64,000 nucleotides of DNA from Bacteroidetes bacterium GWF2_35_48 (GCA_001769125.1 MEOG01000082.1:82747-146746), one strand, 5' to 3'; shown: positions 9,901 to 20,733, counted from the first letter of the stretch. Numbers and translations are program-made. Notes: generated by a model not told the origin, from the sequence alone.

Positions 9901-12900
9901 ACTCAGGATTTTACAAATCCTGTAACTTATACCGTAACGGCTGAAGATGGAACAACTCAGATATACACAGTCACAGCAGATGTTATTCAGACGATACCTT
10001 ATGCTCAGGATTTTGATGCGCTACCATTCCCTCCTGCTTATTGGGCTCTTTTCAATGCAGGTTTCGGTAATAACTGGACAAGAACAACAACTTCTGGTGA
10101 ATACCAAAGTGGTTTTGGAGGATTAAAATATGGTTTTCATTCCTCTAATGACGCAAACGCATGGGCATTCACTCCTACTTTTACACTCAATGTAGGTGAA
10201 AAATATGTGGTAAAATTTTATCAGAAAGTAGCAAGTGCAACTTATCCGGAAAAATTAAAAGTAACAGTTGGGTTAGGTAAAAATGTAGCTGCGCAAACTT
10301 CTACAATTTGGGATAACGATGGCGGTACAGATTTGTCAAATACTACTTTTATATTAAGAAAAGCTTTTTATGATTGCACGGTTACCGGTAATTATAATTT
10401 TGCTTTTAATGCCTATTCTGATTTTGATCAATTTAATTTATTTGTTGATGCTGTAGTTGTAGCTGTTGCCAGCTCCGCCGCAGACATCACAGCATTTGAT
10501 TTTACAACTCCTGCTGCAACCGGAACGATAACAACTACTAATATCGCCATTACAGTTCCTGCCGGAACAGATGTTACTGCTTTGGTTCCAACTGTTACTA
10601 TTTCTCTGGAAGCTACTGTTTCTCCACTTACAGGCGTTGCTCAGGACTTTACTTCTCCTGTTCAATACACGGTAACTGCTGAAGATGGAACAACTCAGAT
10701 TTATACTGTTACTGTTACCGTTACAGCTCCTACAGTTGCTATTTTACCAGCAAACGGTACAACAGGCATTGCTACAGATGTAACGCCTACGTTAACATTC
10801 GATGCTGCTGTCAGAAATATTGACGATTCTGAAATTACAGATGCCAACGTTGATGGTCTTATTACTTTCAAAACACCCGATGCTGCCGGAGCTAACGTAG
10901 CTTTTGATGCAACAATCAGCGTAGATAAAAAAGTAATTACCATTACTCCGACAGCTGCATTAAGTTTAGGTACTAATTACTATATCTCAATAGGCGCAAC
11001 ATTTGAAGAAATTAATAACCTTGTAGTTGCTCCTGTAAATTCAACATTTACAACTACAGAAATTGTAGACTGGTGTAACTTACAGTGGCCATTGACAACA
11101 GCTTTTAATAGTAATTCTGCTTCTGAAAATATCTATGCACGCGTTTATGCTGCTGGTGTAACGGAAGCAGCAGGACAAGGTGTCGGTATTCAGGCTTGGA
11201 TTGGTTACAATAATGCAGATACCGATCCTTCAACTTGGACTAATTGGATTGTTGCTACTTATAATGCTGACAATGGAAACAACGATGAATATGTAGCACA
11301 ATTACCTTCAGGTCTTGCTGAAGGAACGTATTACTATGCCAGCCGTTTTCAAATGGGAATTGGTGTTTATTCTTATGGTGGTTTAAATGATAACTTCTGG
11401 AATCTGACAACAAATCCTTCCGGTATTGCTACTGTTACGGATAATATTGCTCCAACACTTACCACTGCAACGGTTGAAAATGCAGCTCCTGCTGATGTTG
11501 TTCTTGTTTTCTCAGAACCTGTAACATTAACAAATGCTACCGGATTTACTATAAATGTTGACGGCGCTCCTGTTGCTGTGAATGCTGCTGTCGGTACTGG
11601 TACAAATACAATTACCCTTACTTTGGCAAGCAATGTTCCGCATCATGCTGTTGTTACATTAAGTTATGATGCAACTATCGGCGATGTTCAGGATATGTCT
11701 GCTGCACAAAATGACTTTGCTTCTGTAACTGATTTTGCTGTTACTAATAATGTAATGAATACAGAAAACGATATTCTTACATTTAATATAACAACTCCTG
11801 CTGCAACCGGAACTATTACCGGAACAGATATTAGCATTCTTCTTCCTGCTGGTACTAATGTTACAGCACTCGTTCCAACAATAACTGTTTCTGGTTATGC
11901 AACCGTTAGCCCTGCTTCCGGTGTTGCACAAGATTTCACTTCTCCTGTTATTTATACTGTAACTGCTGAAGATGGAACTACACAGGATTATATTGTAGGT
12001 ATTTATTTTACTTACAATTTACCTTATTCCCAAAACTTTGAAAATGCTAGTGTGATACCTGAAAATTGGTCAAGTACATCAAATGATGTAGATAATTGGG
12101 ATTTTGTATCAGCAGACGCTGCACATGGTGCTGCAACTTCTCAAAGTGGTACAGGATATTTTGCACGACTTGATGTATATAATGTATCAACAGATAACAA
12201 TCCAGTTAATTTAATAACACCCGCATTTAATATTCCTGCAACAGGATTTTATTTGGTAGAATATAATGCATGGATTGGTGACGAAGGTTCTGCTACTCCT
12301 CTTTATCTTGAAATTTCAGCAGATAATCAAGATACCTGGACAGTTTTAAAAACACATGATAATACTTCTGTTACAAATACCTGGTTTAACAATAATACTG
12401 ATATTTCTGCTTATAATGGCATGACTGTATTTTTACGATTCAGAGGTATCAGTAATTATGGATATGGAACATGTAATTTAGCAGTAGATGATTTTGTTGT
12501 ACGTGAAACTTCATCTGCTAAAGACATCCTTACCTTTGACTTTACAACTCCTGCAGCAAGCGGCACTATAACAGGAACAGACATCGAAATTTTAGTACCT
12601 TATGGCACAGTTGTTACAGCTTTGACTCCAACGATTACAATATCTTCTTTAGCTACTATTGCTCCGTTATCGGGTGTTGCTCAGAATTTCACAAATCCAG
12701 TTCAATATACTGTAACTGCAGAAGATGGTACAACTAAAACGTATACTGTTACAGTTGTGTTTGATGACAATACAGAAACAGATATTCTTACATTTGATTT
12801 CAATGGTTTAACTCCAACTGTTACTGGCACTGTTAATGCAACAGCTCACACTGTAGCGCTTACTGTACCTTTTGGAACTGATTTAACAACACTCGAGCCA

Positions 12901-15900
12901 ACCATTACATTATCTTATGGCGCAACAGTTAGTCCAACATCGGGTACTGCAAATGATTTCACGAATCCTGCAACTTATGTTGTTACTGCTGAGGATGGCA
13001 CAACAACACAAGATTGGACTGTTACAGTTACGGTTGCTCCAAATACAGCAAACGATATTCTTACATTTGATTTTGATGGTCTGACTCCTGCTGTTGTTGG
13101 AACAGTAAATGCTACTGCTCACACTGTAACGCTTACTGTACCTTACGGAACGGATGTTACAACTTTGGTTCCAACAATCACGTTGTCTCCACAAGCAACT
13201 GTTAGCCCATTGTCTAATGTAGCTGCTGATTTCACAAATCCTGTTACTTACACTGTAACTTCCGGTAGCAGTGTTGATCAAGACTGGACAGTAACAGTTT
13301 CTATTGCTCCAAATACAGCAAACGATATTCTTACTTTCAACTTTAATGGTTTATCCCCTGCTGTTGTTGGCACAGTAGATGTGAATGCTCATACCGTTAC
13401 ATTGACTGTACCTTATGGATCGATTCTTACAGCTTTGGTTCCAACTATTACCGTATCACCGGAAGCTACAATTAACCCAACTTCAGGAACACCCAATGAT
13501 TTCACAAATCAGGTTACTTATACTGTAACTTCAGGAAGTTCTGCTGCTCAAGATTGGACAGTAACAGTTTCTGTTGCTCAGAATACGGCAAATAATATTA
13601 TTGCATTTGATATTCCTACACAGGTAAGTTCAACCATAAATGATCTTGACCATTCAGTAATCGTAACAATGCCTGCTGGAACAAATCTTAATGGATTGAT
13701 TCCAACAATTACAATTCCTTACGGTGCAAATATTACCCCTGCATCTGGTGTGGCTCAGGATTTCACAAATGCTGTTCAATATACTGTAACTTCAGAAAGT
13801 AATGCTGCTCAAATTTGGACTGTAACAGTAAATGTTGAAGCTTCTAATGGCACAGATATTTTAACTTACACGATTCCTTCACAAGTTGGAAATACGGTTA
13901 TCAATGAAGCAAACAGCACTGTAACAATTACTGTTCCTTTCGGCACAGATGTTACAAATCTGATTGCAACATATACTGTATCAACAGGCGCAACTGCAGC
14001 TGTAGGCACAACAGATCAGGAAAGCGGTGTAACTACAAATGATTTTACAAATCCTGTTCAATATGAAGTTACTGCTCAAGATGGCAATACTTCTGAACTA
14101 TGGACTGTAACTGTTAATGTTGCTCAGAATACAGAAGCCAATATTCTTACATTTGACTTAAACGGATTAACTCCTGCTGTTGTTGGAACTGTGAATTCTG
14201 TTGCTCAAACCGTTACACTCACAGTACCTTACGGAACAAATGTAACTGCATTGATACCGACAATTACTGTTTCTGCTCAGGCTACTATCAGTCCTCTGAC
14301 GGATGTTGCCCAGAATTTCACAAGCCCTGTTACTTATACTGTAACTGCAGGTAATGGAACAACATTAGACTGGATTGTAACAGTAGTTATAGCTCCGAAT
14401 ACAGCAAATGACATACTTACATTTAATTTCAACGGATTAACTCCTGCTGTTATTGGTACTGTTGATGCAAATGCTTATACTGTATCATTAATTGTTCCTT
14501 TTGGCACAGATGTAACAGCATTAGTTTCTACAATTACTGTTTCTCCTCAAGCAACTGTAAGCCCTGTTTCAGGAAATGCTACTGACTTCACAAATCCTGT
14601 TACATATACAGTAACTTCCGGTAGCAGTGTTGATCAGGACTGGACAGTAACTGTTACTTTTGCTCCAAATACAGCTGCAGAAATCTTAACATTTGATTTT
14701 AACGGATTGACTCCTACAGTTGCTGGAATCGTAAATGGAACAGCTCATACAGTAACATTAACTGTACCTTTTGGCACAGATGTTACCACATTGATTCCCT
14801 CAATTACAGTATCTTCTCAAGCTACTGTAAGCCCTGAATCAGGAGTTGCTGCTGATTTCACAAGTCCTGTTACTTACACTGTAACTGCTGGCAGCGACGC
14901 AACACAAGACTGGATTGTAACTGTAAATGTTTCTGAAAATACAGAAACCGATATTCTAACATTTAATTTTGAAGGAATAAGTCCTGTTGCTACAGGTGTT
15001 GTTAATGCTACAGATCATACTGTAACTATCAGTGTAACCTGTAATGCAACTTTGTTAAATCTTGTTCCTTCAATTACATTATCAGAAGGTGCAACAATTG
15101 CTCCAGTTTCAGGCGTATCTCAAAATTTTACAACCCCTGTTACTTATACCGTAACTGCAGAAGATGGAGTTACAACACAAGCATGGATTGTAACGGCAAC
15201 TGTGATTAACCCTGAAATTACGAGCACAACACCTGCAACCCGTTGTGGTGAGGGTACTGTAACTTTAAATGCTACTGCAAATACCGGCTCTGATATTTTA
15301 TGGTATGATGTTTCAACTGGAGGAACAGCTCTTGACACAGGAGCTACGTTTGCTACCCCTTCGATTTCATCAACTACAACTTATTATGCTGAGCCCGTTG
15401 TACTTCAGACTGGAGCAATTATTGGTACTGGAACATCAACAAGTACTGGTTATGAAAGTCCTTTCTATCACTTATACGGAGGAAAAAAGAGTCAGTATGT
15501 TATATTAGCCTCTGAGCTTACTGCTGCTGGCTTGACTCCTGGAAATATTAATTCAATTGCATTGAATGTAGTTACAGCTGGAACTACTTATAATGACTTC
15601 AACGTAAATGTTGGGACTACTTCTGCTACAGCAATGACAAGTACTTTTATTACAGGTCTTACCAATGTATTTTCAGCATCTGCTTATACTCTGACAACAG
15701 GTATTTGTAAGATTAATTTATCTGCACCTTTCAATTGGGATGGAACCTCTAATCTTGTAATCGAATATTGCTGGAGCAACGATAATTCCGGTGGTACATC
15801 TGCTACGGTTAAATTCAACACAACTTCTTATGTTTCACAAGCATATTTTAGGGCAGATAATCAAATACCTTCTGTTTTATGCGGAGCAACTACTGCTACC

Positions 15901-18900
15901 TCAACTATGAGTTCCAGACCTCAGTTTTATATTAATTATGTACCTTCTTGCGAGGGAACACGCGAAGCTGTTATTGCTACTGTAACTCCGGCTCCGGTTG
16001 TTACTGCAACTGTTACTCCTGAAACTATTTGTGGAGGAGAAACTGTTACTCTTGCTGCTTCAAGCACAAATACAGATTATACATTTACATGGACACCTGT
16101 TACAACTCCAACAAGCGGAGCTTCTGTTACTGCAACACCTGCTGCAACTACAGTATTTACTGTAACTGCAGAAGATCTTTCTGGTGGAGCTAATGACGGT
16201 TGTGTTTCTATCGCAACTGTTACTGTTAATGTTCATCCGCAACCATCTGAAATTACTGTTACACCTGCTGCTCCGAGTGTTTGCGCAGGAGGTATTCAGG
16301 AATTAACGATTACTGGTGGCACTATTGGTGGTACAGGCACAATCGGTACAGGAACTGTCTCTAATACTGTTTCCACACCATATAAAGGCTACTGGGGAGG
16401 AATCAAAGCGCAGTATTTATATACTGTCGCAGAATTATCTGCAATGGGCTTGACTGCCGGTATGCCATTTAAAACTATAGCTTTATCTGTTAGCGCATTT
16501 ACCAGTCCTTATACATATAATGGATTTACAATCGGTATGAAAAATACCTCAAGCAGTGTCCTGACCACTACAATTGAAACAGGAGTTACTGAAGTTTTAA
16601 CGCCATCTAATTTTGTATTAACAGGAACTGCTCCTTTTGTTGTAACACATGTTTTAACTACACCTTTTGCTTGGGACGGTGTCTCAAACCTGCTTGTTGA
16701 AACTTGCTTTAACAATAATAACGGAGGAGGAACTACCACTAATTCAGCAAATGTTAATTCAACAACAACTTCTACTTATCTTTGTTCTTATTATTCAGCT
16801 GACAATAATGCTAATGTTTGTTCTGCTCCGGGTTCTGCAACTACTACATATACCCGTCCGAATATTACATTTGATTACGATTATCCAACAACCATTGCAT
16901 GGACACCTGTTACAGATTTATTTACAGATGAAAATGCAACTGTTGCTTATACAGGAACAAGCGAAACAACTGTGTACTCAAAACCAACAGATGATAGAAC
17001 TTACACGATAACTGCAACTTCTTCTGAAAGCTGTACAAGAACAGGTACTGTAACAATTACAGTAGACCCTGTTTCTGCAACTTTAGAACCAATAGATGCA
17101 ACTTGTAATGGTGGCTCTGACGGTTCATTCACGCTGGGTACTGTTACCTGCGGTGTTGCTCCGTTTACTTATGCTGTAGATGGTGGTGCTTTTGGTGCAA
17201 TTCCAACAAACCTCACTGCCGGAACACATTCCGTTGTTATTAAAGATGCAGACAACAATCTTTCTGCTCCAATATCAATTACAATTGGAGAACCTGCATG
17301 GGTAGTTACTGCACCAACATCAGACGGCGATGTAACTGTTTGTCAAAATGAAAATAGCGCATTATTGAGTGTTACGCCCGATGAGATTGCTTTGCCACAA
17401 ACGATGACAATTTCATTTGATATTACAGATCAACCTGTAGAAACCAATGAAGCTCCCGGCAACATTGTTGCTACTGCTAATTTTGCAGGCTTACCTGTAG
17501 GCTCTGTTGTAACAAACGTTACTTTAAATTGTAACGGTATTACGGCTTTAGGTGGCTCATGGCAATCTGAAGTCAGATTAGGACTTTCCGGTTCCATCGC
17601 TAACGCTGAGGCTGCTGGAACGGGTGCTCTTAGCTCATCTGGTACATTTAATTATACACGTGTTATTCCAAATTCTGCAGTTAATATTGCAGGAGGCGAT
17701 GTTAACCTTTTATACTGGGATTCATCTGATGATAATACGGGTGCAGAATCTACTTTCCCGACAGGTACGAATGCTGCAACTATAACTATTGAGTATTTAC
17801 CTGCTCAGGACATTACATGGTACGACGCTGCAACAGGTGGAAATGTTCTTGGTACGGAAAGCACTCTTGAAGCTGTTGGTACATCTGTTTTAGCAAACAC
17901 GACTACTCCGGGAACGTATAATTTCTACGCTGAAGCAGGTTATAATGCTTGTACAAGTTCTTCAAGAACTCTTGTTTCTGTAATTGTTAACACACTTCCG
18001 ACAATTACTACTGCTGCTGCTCCTTCTGCTTCTGTTTGTCCTGGTACATCTGTAACGCTTACAGCAAATGGAGGAACAACATATACCTGGGATAACGGAG
18101 TAACAGACGGTGTTGCTTTCATCCCAACTGCAACTGCAACATATAATGTAATAGGAGTTGATAACAATGGTTGCGAAAACACTGCTTCAATTGAAGTTGT
18201 TGTGAATACGCTTCCTGTTGTTGATTTAGGTGCTGACATTACAGTTTGCGATGATGTAACTGTTACTCTTGATGCAGGCAGCTTTGCAAGTTATTTATGG
18301 AACGACAACTCAACAGCGCAAACACTTGTTGCTACTGCTAATGGAACATATTCTGTAACCGTTACAGACGCTAATGGCTGTACCGATGCAGATACAATTA
18401 ATGTTGTAATTAATCCAAATCCGATTGCTGTTGTTTTAAGTTCAACAGACCCGAGTGTTTGCGGTGCTACAGATGCTTCTATTTCTGTAACGGATGACGT
18501 TACTTATACTTATGCATGGAATACAACTCCTGCTCAGACAACAGCTACAGCTAACAATCTTGGCGCAGGCATTTACAATGTTTCTGTTTCTCTTGGTGCT
18601 TGCCAGATTGTTCTTACAGAATCTATAAGCGATCCGGGAGCTCCAACTATTACGCTTGCTACCGATGATGTAGACAACATTCTTTGCGAAGGCACAGACC
18701 TTACTTTCACTGCCGGTGGATTAACATCTGGATCTTATGAAATCTATGTTAACAACACGCTTGCTAATACAATACCTTTTACCATGACTTCGGTAACCGA
18801 AGCTGTTGATCAATCCTTCTCTGTTTATTTAGTTGGTACAGATGCTGGTGGTTGTTCAGGTACAAGTAATATTGTTAATGTGGTTGTGAATCCGTTACCT

Positions 18901-20718
18901 GTTGTAAGTCTTGGAGCAAACATTATTGCTTGCGATGATACGGATGTAGTTTTAGATGCTCAGAATGCAGGTGCAACTTATGTATGGAGTACAACTGAAT
19001 TAACACAAACGATTGTTGCTGCAACTTCTGACACATACTCTGTAACTGTTACAGATGTCAATGCATGTGTTAATGCAGATACTATTACTGTAACAATTAA
19101 CCCTGTACCTGTTGTTAATTTAGGTTCAGATGTTACGGTTTGCGCTGAAACAACTGTAACTCTTGATGCAGGAAATGCAGGCGCTACGTTTGATTGGAAT
19201 ACAACAGCTACTTCACAAACTATTGAACCTGTTGTTTCAGGTACTTATTCTGTTGTTGTAATGAATTCATATAATTGTACAGGAGCTGATACGGTAGTGG
19301 TTGCTATCAATCCATTGCCTGTTATTAATCTTGGCGCAGACATCAATACTTGTGTCGGAACTACGGTTGATTTAGATGCTCAGAATGCAGGCGCAAGTTA
19401 TACTTGGAATACATTAGAAATTACACAAACAATTGTTGCTGCAACTTCTGGAATATACTCAGTAACGGTTACAGATGCTAATGCTTGTGTTAATGCTGAC
19501 ACAATAGATGTTGTTATTAACCCCGTTCCTGTTGTTAATTTAGGTTCAGATGTTACGGTTTGCGAAGGAACAACTGTAACCCTTGATGCAGGAAATGTTG
19601 GCGCATCATTCTTGTGGAATACAACTGGAACTACACAGACAATTGACCCTATTGCTTCAGGAACTTATTCAGTTGTTGTAACAGACGCTAATAACTGTAC
19701 TGGAACAGATACGGTTGATGTTGTTATCAATCTGTTACCTGTTGTTGACCTTGGTGGCAATGTTGGATTCTGTGCTGGTAGTTCTCTTGATCTTGATGCA
19801 GAAAATGCAGGCGCTTCATTCTTATGGAGTACAACTGTAACTACACAATCAATAACTGTTACAACTGCAGGAAACTATTCTGTTACTGTTACAGACGCAA
19901 ATAATTGCTCTGCAATAGATACCGCAGTGGTTTCTGAATATGCATTACCAACAGCAACATTTGAAGCTACTTCTCCAAGTACAATTTGTCTTGGCGACAG
20001 TGTAGAAATTACAGCTACATTTACAGGCACTGCTCCATGGACTATTGTTGTAACAGACGGTACAACTCCTGAAACACATGTCTTACCTGTAAGTCCGATA
20101 TCAAATTATTTAACTCCGGCTCAAACATCAACAATTACACTGGTTTCGGTAACGGATAATAATTCATGTACTTCAACAGTGAATTTGGATGTTGATATGA
20201 CTGTTTTACCTATTCCTGTTGTTGACATTGGCGCAGATAGTACTCTCTGCTCGAACTTCGGAGAAACTGTTACTCTTGATGCTGGAAATGCAGGCGCAAC
20301 TTACCTGTGGTCTGACAACTCAACATCACAAACGTTAACTGTTAATTCTTCAGGAATGACTCCAGGGGTTTATAATTATTCCGTAACTGTTTCTAACGGC
20401 GCATGTGAAGTTTCTGATGAAGTTCAGATTACGGTGGACGTTTGTGGCGGAATTTCATCTGTAAATGCTGATATGATGAAGATATCAATGTATCCAAATC
20501 CAACAAAAGGAATGATTACTATTTCTGTTGATGGCGCAGATAATTTCGTACTGAGCATCTACGATGCAACAGGTAAAGAAATTATTAATAATTCGGTATT
20601 TGCTAACGAAACAGAATTTGTTAAAACACTTGACTTGACTACTTGGCCAAAAGGAATGTATCTTGTAAAAGTTAGCAGTAATAATACTATTAAAACACAG
20701 ACGATTGTTCTTCAATAA
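6994..20718 (+). CDS. Giant T9SS surface protein with beta-helix, DUF5018-like and PKD/Ig-like repeats
   Basis: The 4574-residue protein has a signal peptide (MRKLLFLFIALTCSYWTFGQ). In order I see: a jelly-roll-like segment (about 20-210); a right-handed parallel beta-helix segment (about 225-670); Big_5 Ig-like domains (TPPTVTFNPADAATDVAVSS); jelly-roll MAM/choice-of-anchor segments; thirteen roughly 80-90-residue DUF5018-like domains, the last ten in direct tandem; Ig-like domains (ILWYDVSTGGTALDTGATF); a SprB-type repeat (ATCNGGSDGSFTLG); then PKD-like units of 70 residues beginning PVVxLG. It ends in a T9SS type A sorting domain (ISMYPNPTKGMITISV). It is rich in Thr, Val and Ala, as extended surface adhesins are. 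Adhesion or gliding function is inferred. A strong terminator follows the stop. Confidence 0.9.
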   Translation: MRKLLFLFIALTCSYWTFGQTVLINPAGDGGFETGADFAANNWTAVNSSTDGWYVGATPVVSAGTNCGFISSTTGTTWAYSQTSTIQHLYYDVTIPAGESKVTIAFKWKAGGEGTTTSDWDNLKVFFGLSSAMGVPTANTAISSTYQISGSGAISGMYKLSSATYNTETILLTGTPGSTYRLAFSWKSDFSDIANPPAAIDEVTLTSEAPVPLSGIYTIDNTSITTTPMVHDGTGNFASFTAAVNYVNSEGISGPVTFNVISGQTFTEIVPVITATGTSANPIIFQKSGSNANPVITAGTGVGTTDAIVTINGADYITFDGIDVQENVANATNTTRMEYGYYIRNASATNGAQYNTVKNCKVTLNRAYTSTKAIYQYVANVPSDATGANSYNTYNNNVIENTYFGIQLTGNSTYPDLNSDISNNTVGADAANDIANGSATATGIRLTSQSSATVSFNTVRNLTITGASNAYGIYLESAQGTNNVFNNIVSNIITTSTSTSSIVYGIRFDVNSTHTINAYNNLIYGLNHGIATTTTTFVIRALALGVSGSGTGNINFNSVRIDENEFPTSAAFYLAGGTANVKNNIFANFSTAGATSKRYAIYRSWGTLVSDYNDLFIATGTNNFVGYYTADQATFADWQTASSQDANSLSVDPQFVSATDLHIAAPELDHAGVVIAGITTDIDGETRSTVTPDIGADEGDFETTPPTVTFNPADAATDVAVSSTVVLTFSEAVRNVDDADFSVANFTLTDAALNTVTCIFNYNPATFTVTLTPTTVLAGNTVYTVTALNVEDISNNALAAPVSASFTTGEADITAPTFVSAQVANLTPANVDITFNESVKYTDFTGFTVSVDGTPATINSIAGNMTTTITLTLSAPVTSHQVVTYTYTGGNVTDIATNPLADITDQAVVNNVISSEKDILTFNITTPAVIGVINGTNISLMFPTGTDVTALVTEITISDYAAVVPASGVTQDFTNPVTYTVTAEDGTTQIYTVTADVIQTIPYAQDFDALPFPPAYWALFNAGFGNNWTRTTTSGEYQSGFGGLKYGFHSSNDANAWAFTPTFTLNVGEKYVVKFYQKVASATYPEKLKVTVGLGKNVAAQTSTIWDNDGGTDLSNTTFILRKAFYDCTVTGNYNFAFNAYSDFDQFNLFVDAVVVAVASSAADITAFDFTTPAATGTITTTNIAITVPAGTDVTALVPTVTISLEATVSPLTGVAQDFTSPVQYTVTAEDGTTQIYTVTVTVTAPTVAILPANGTTGIATDVTPTLTFDAAVRNIDDSEITDANVDGLITFKTPDAAGANVAFDATISVDKKVITITPTAALSLGTNYYISIGATFEEINNLVVAPVNSTFTTTEIVDWCNLQWPLTTAFNSNSASENIYARVYAAGVTEAAGQGVGIQAWIGYNNADTDPSTWTNWIVATYNADNGNNDEYVAQLPSGLAEGTYYYASRFQMGIGVYSYGGLNDNFWNLTTNPSGIATVTDNIAPTLTTATVENAAPADVVLVFSEPVTLTNATGFTINVDGAPVAVNAAVGTGTNTITLTLASNVPHHAVVTLSYDATIGDVQDMSAAQNDFASVTDFAVTNNVMNTENDILTFNITTPAATGTITGTDISILLPAGTNVTALVPTITVSGYATVSPASGVAQDFTSPVIYTVTAEDGTTQDYIVGIYFTYNLPYSQNFENASVIPENWSSTSNDVDNWDFVSADAAHGAATSQSGTGYFARLDVYNVSTDNNPVNLITPAFNIPATGFYLVEYNAWIGDEGSATPLYLEISADNQDTWTVLKTHDNTSVTNTWFNNNTDISAYNGMTVFLRFRGISNYGYGTCNLAVDDFVVRETSSAKDILTFDFTTPAASGTITGTDIEILVPYGTVVTALTPTITISSLATIAPLSGVAQNFTNPVQYTVTAEDGTTKTYTVTVVFDDNTETDILTFDFNGLTPTVTGTVNATAHTVALTVPFGTDLTTLEPTITLSYGATVSPTSGTANDFTNPATYVVTAEDGTTTQDWTVTVTVAPNTANDILTFDFDGLTPAVVGTVNATAHTVTLTVPYGTDVTTLVPTITLSPQATVSPLSNVAADFTNPVTYTVTSGSSVDQDWTVTVSIAPNTANDILTFNFNGLSPAVVGTVDVNAHTVTLTVPYGSILTALVPTITVSPEATINPTSGTPNDFTNQVTYTVTSGSSAAQDWTVTVSVAQNTANNIIAFDIPTQVSSTINDLDHSVIVTMPAGTNLNGLIPTITIPYGANITPASGVAQDFTNAVQYTVTSESNAAQIWTVTVNVEASNGTDILTYTIPSQVGNTVINEANSTVTITVPFGTDVTNLIATYTVSTGATAAVGTTDQESGVTTNDFTNPVQYEVTAQDGNTSELWTVTVNVAQNTEANILTFDLNGLTPAVVGTVNSVAQTVTLTVPYGTNVTALIPTITVSAQATISPLTDVAQNFTSPVTYTVTAGNGTTLDWIVTVVIAPNTANDILTFNFNGLTPAVIGTVDANAYTVSLIVPFGTDVTALVSTITVSPQATVSPVSGNATDFTNPVTYTVTSGSSVDQDWTVTVTFAPNTAAEILTFDFNGLTPTVAGIVNGTAHTVTLTVPFGTDVTTLIPSITVSSQATVSPESGVAADFTSPVTYTVTAGSDATQDWIVTVNVSENTETDILTFNFEGISPVATGVVNATDHTVTISVTCNATLLNLVPSITLSEGATIAPVSGVSQNFTTPVTYTVTAEDGVTTQAWIVTATVINPEITSTTPATRCGEGTVTLNATANTGSDILWYDVSTGGTALDTGATFATPSISSTTTYYAEPVVLQTGAIIGTGTSTSTGYESPFYHLYGGKKSQYVILASELTAAGLTPGNINSIALNVVTAGTTYNDFNVNVGTTSATAMTSTFITGLTNVFSASAYTLTTGICKINLSAPFNWDGTSNLVIEYCWSNDNSGGTSATVKFNTTSYVSQAYFRADNQIPSVLCGATTATSTMSSRPQFYINYVPSCEGTREAVIATVTPAPVVTATVTPETICGGETVTLAASSTNTDYTFTWTPVTTPTSGASVTATPAATTVFTVTAEDLSGGANDGCVSIATVTVNVHPQPSEITVTPAAPSVCAGGIQELTITGGTIGGTGTIGTGTVSNTVSTPYKGYWGGIKAQYLYTVAELSAMGLTAGMPFKTIALSVSAFTSPYTYNGFTIGMKNTSSSVLTTTIETGVTEVLTPSNFVLTGTAPFVVTHVLTTPFAWDGVSNLLVETCFNNNNGGGTTTNSANVNSTTTSTYLCSYYSADNNANVCSAPGSATTTYTRPNITFDYDYPTTIAWTPVTDLFTDENATVAYTGTSETTVYSKPTDDRTYTITATSSESCTRTGTVTITVDPVSATLEPIDATCNGGSDGSFTLGTVTCGVAPFTYAVDGGAFGAIPTNLTAGTHSVVIKDADNNLSAPISITIGEPAWVVTAPTSDGDVTVCQNENSALLSVTPDEIALPQTMTISFDITDQPVETNEAPGNIVATANFAGLPVGSVVTNVTLNCNGITALGGSWQSEVRLGLSGSIANAEAAGTGALSSSGTFNYTRVIPNSAVNIAGGDVNLLYWDSSDDNTGAESTFPTGTNAATITIEYLPAQDITWYDAATGGNVLGTESTLEAVGTSVLANTTTPGTYNFYAEAGYNACTSSSRTLVSVIVNTLPTITTAAAPSASVCPGTSVTLTANGGTTYTWDNGVTDGVAFIPTATATYNVIGVDNNGCENTASIEVVVNTLPVVDLGADITVCDDVTVTLDAGSFASYLWNDNSTAQTLVATANGTYSVTVTDANGCTDADTINVVINPNPIAVVLSSTDPSVCGATDASISVTDDVTYTYAWNTTPAQTTATANNLGAGIYNVSVSLGACQIVLTESISDPGAPTITLATDDVDNILCEGTDLTFTAGGLTSGSYEIYVNNTLANTIPFTMTSVTEAVDQSFSVYLVGTDAGGCSGTSNIVNVVVNPLPVVSLGANIIACDDTDVVLDAQNAGATYVWSTTELTQTIVAATSDTYSVTVTDVNACVNADTITVTINPVPVVNLGSDVTVCAETTVTLDAGNAGATFDWNTTATSQTIEPVVSGTYSVVVMNSYNCTGADTVVVAINPLPVINLGADINTCVGTTVDLDAQNAGASYTWNTLEITQTIVAATSGIYSVTVTDANACVNADTIDVVINPVPVVNLGSDVTVCEGTTVTLDAGNVGASFLWNTTGTTQTIDPIASGTYSVVVTDANNCTGTDTVDVVINLLPVVDLGGNVGFCAGSSLDLDAENAGASFLWSTTVTTQSITVTTAGNYSVTVTDANNCSAIDTAVVSEYALPTATFEATSPSTICLGDSVEITATFTGTAPWTIVVTDGTTPETHVLPVSPISNYLTPAQTSTITLVSVTDNNSCTSTVNLDVDMTVLPIPVVDIGADSTLCSNFGETVTLDAGNAGATYLWSDNSTSQTLTVNSSGMTPGVYNYSVTVSNGACEVSDEVQITVDVCGGISSVNADMMKISMYPNPTKGMITISVDGADNFVLSIYDATGKEIINNSVFANETEFVKTLDLTTWPKGMYLVKVSSNNTIKTQTIVLQ
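12520..15213 (+). repeat. Ten tandem DUF5018-like coding repeats (about 270 bp each)
   Basis: Within the giant gene, ten consecutive units share the frame DILTFxFxG / GTVxxTAHTVxLTVPFGTD / DFTNPVTYTVT / DWTVTV. Three more diverged units lie upstream (from about 9739, 10480 and 11764), separated by other domains. Neighbouring units share long DNA words such as AATACAGCAAACGATATTC at 13044 and 13312, which indicates expansion by unequal exchange. Confidence 0.85.
18895..19944 (+). repeat. Five tandem 210-bp PKD-like coding repeats with 420-bp higher-order period
   Basis: Units of 70 residues begin PVVxLGxxxxxC and contain LDAxNAGAxxxW and YSVTVTDANxC. Unit 1 resembles unit 3 and unit 2 resembles unit 4 more than their neighbours. 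The words starting at 19111 and 19531 are identical over more than 30 bases and exactly 420 bp apart, so a two-unit block was duplicated. Confidence 0.85.
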
Positions 20719-20733
20719 AAATCGTTAAATCAT

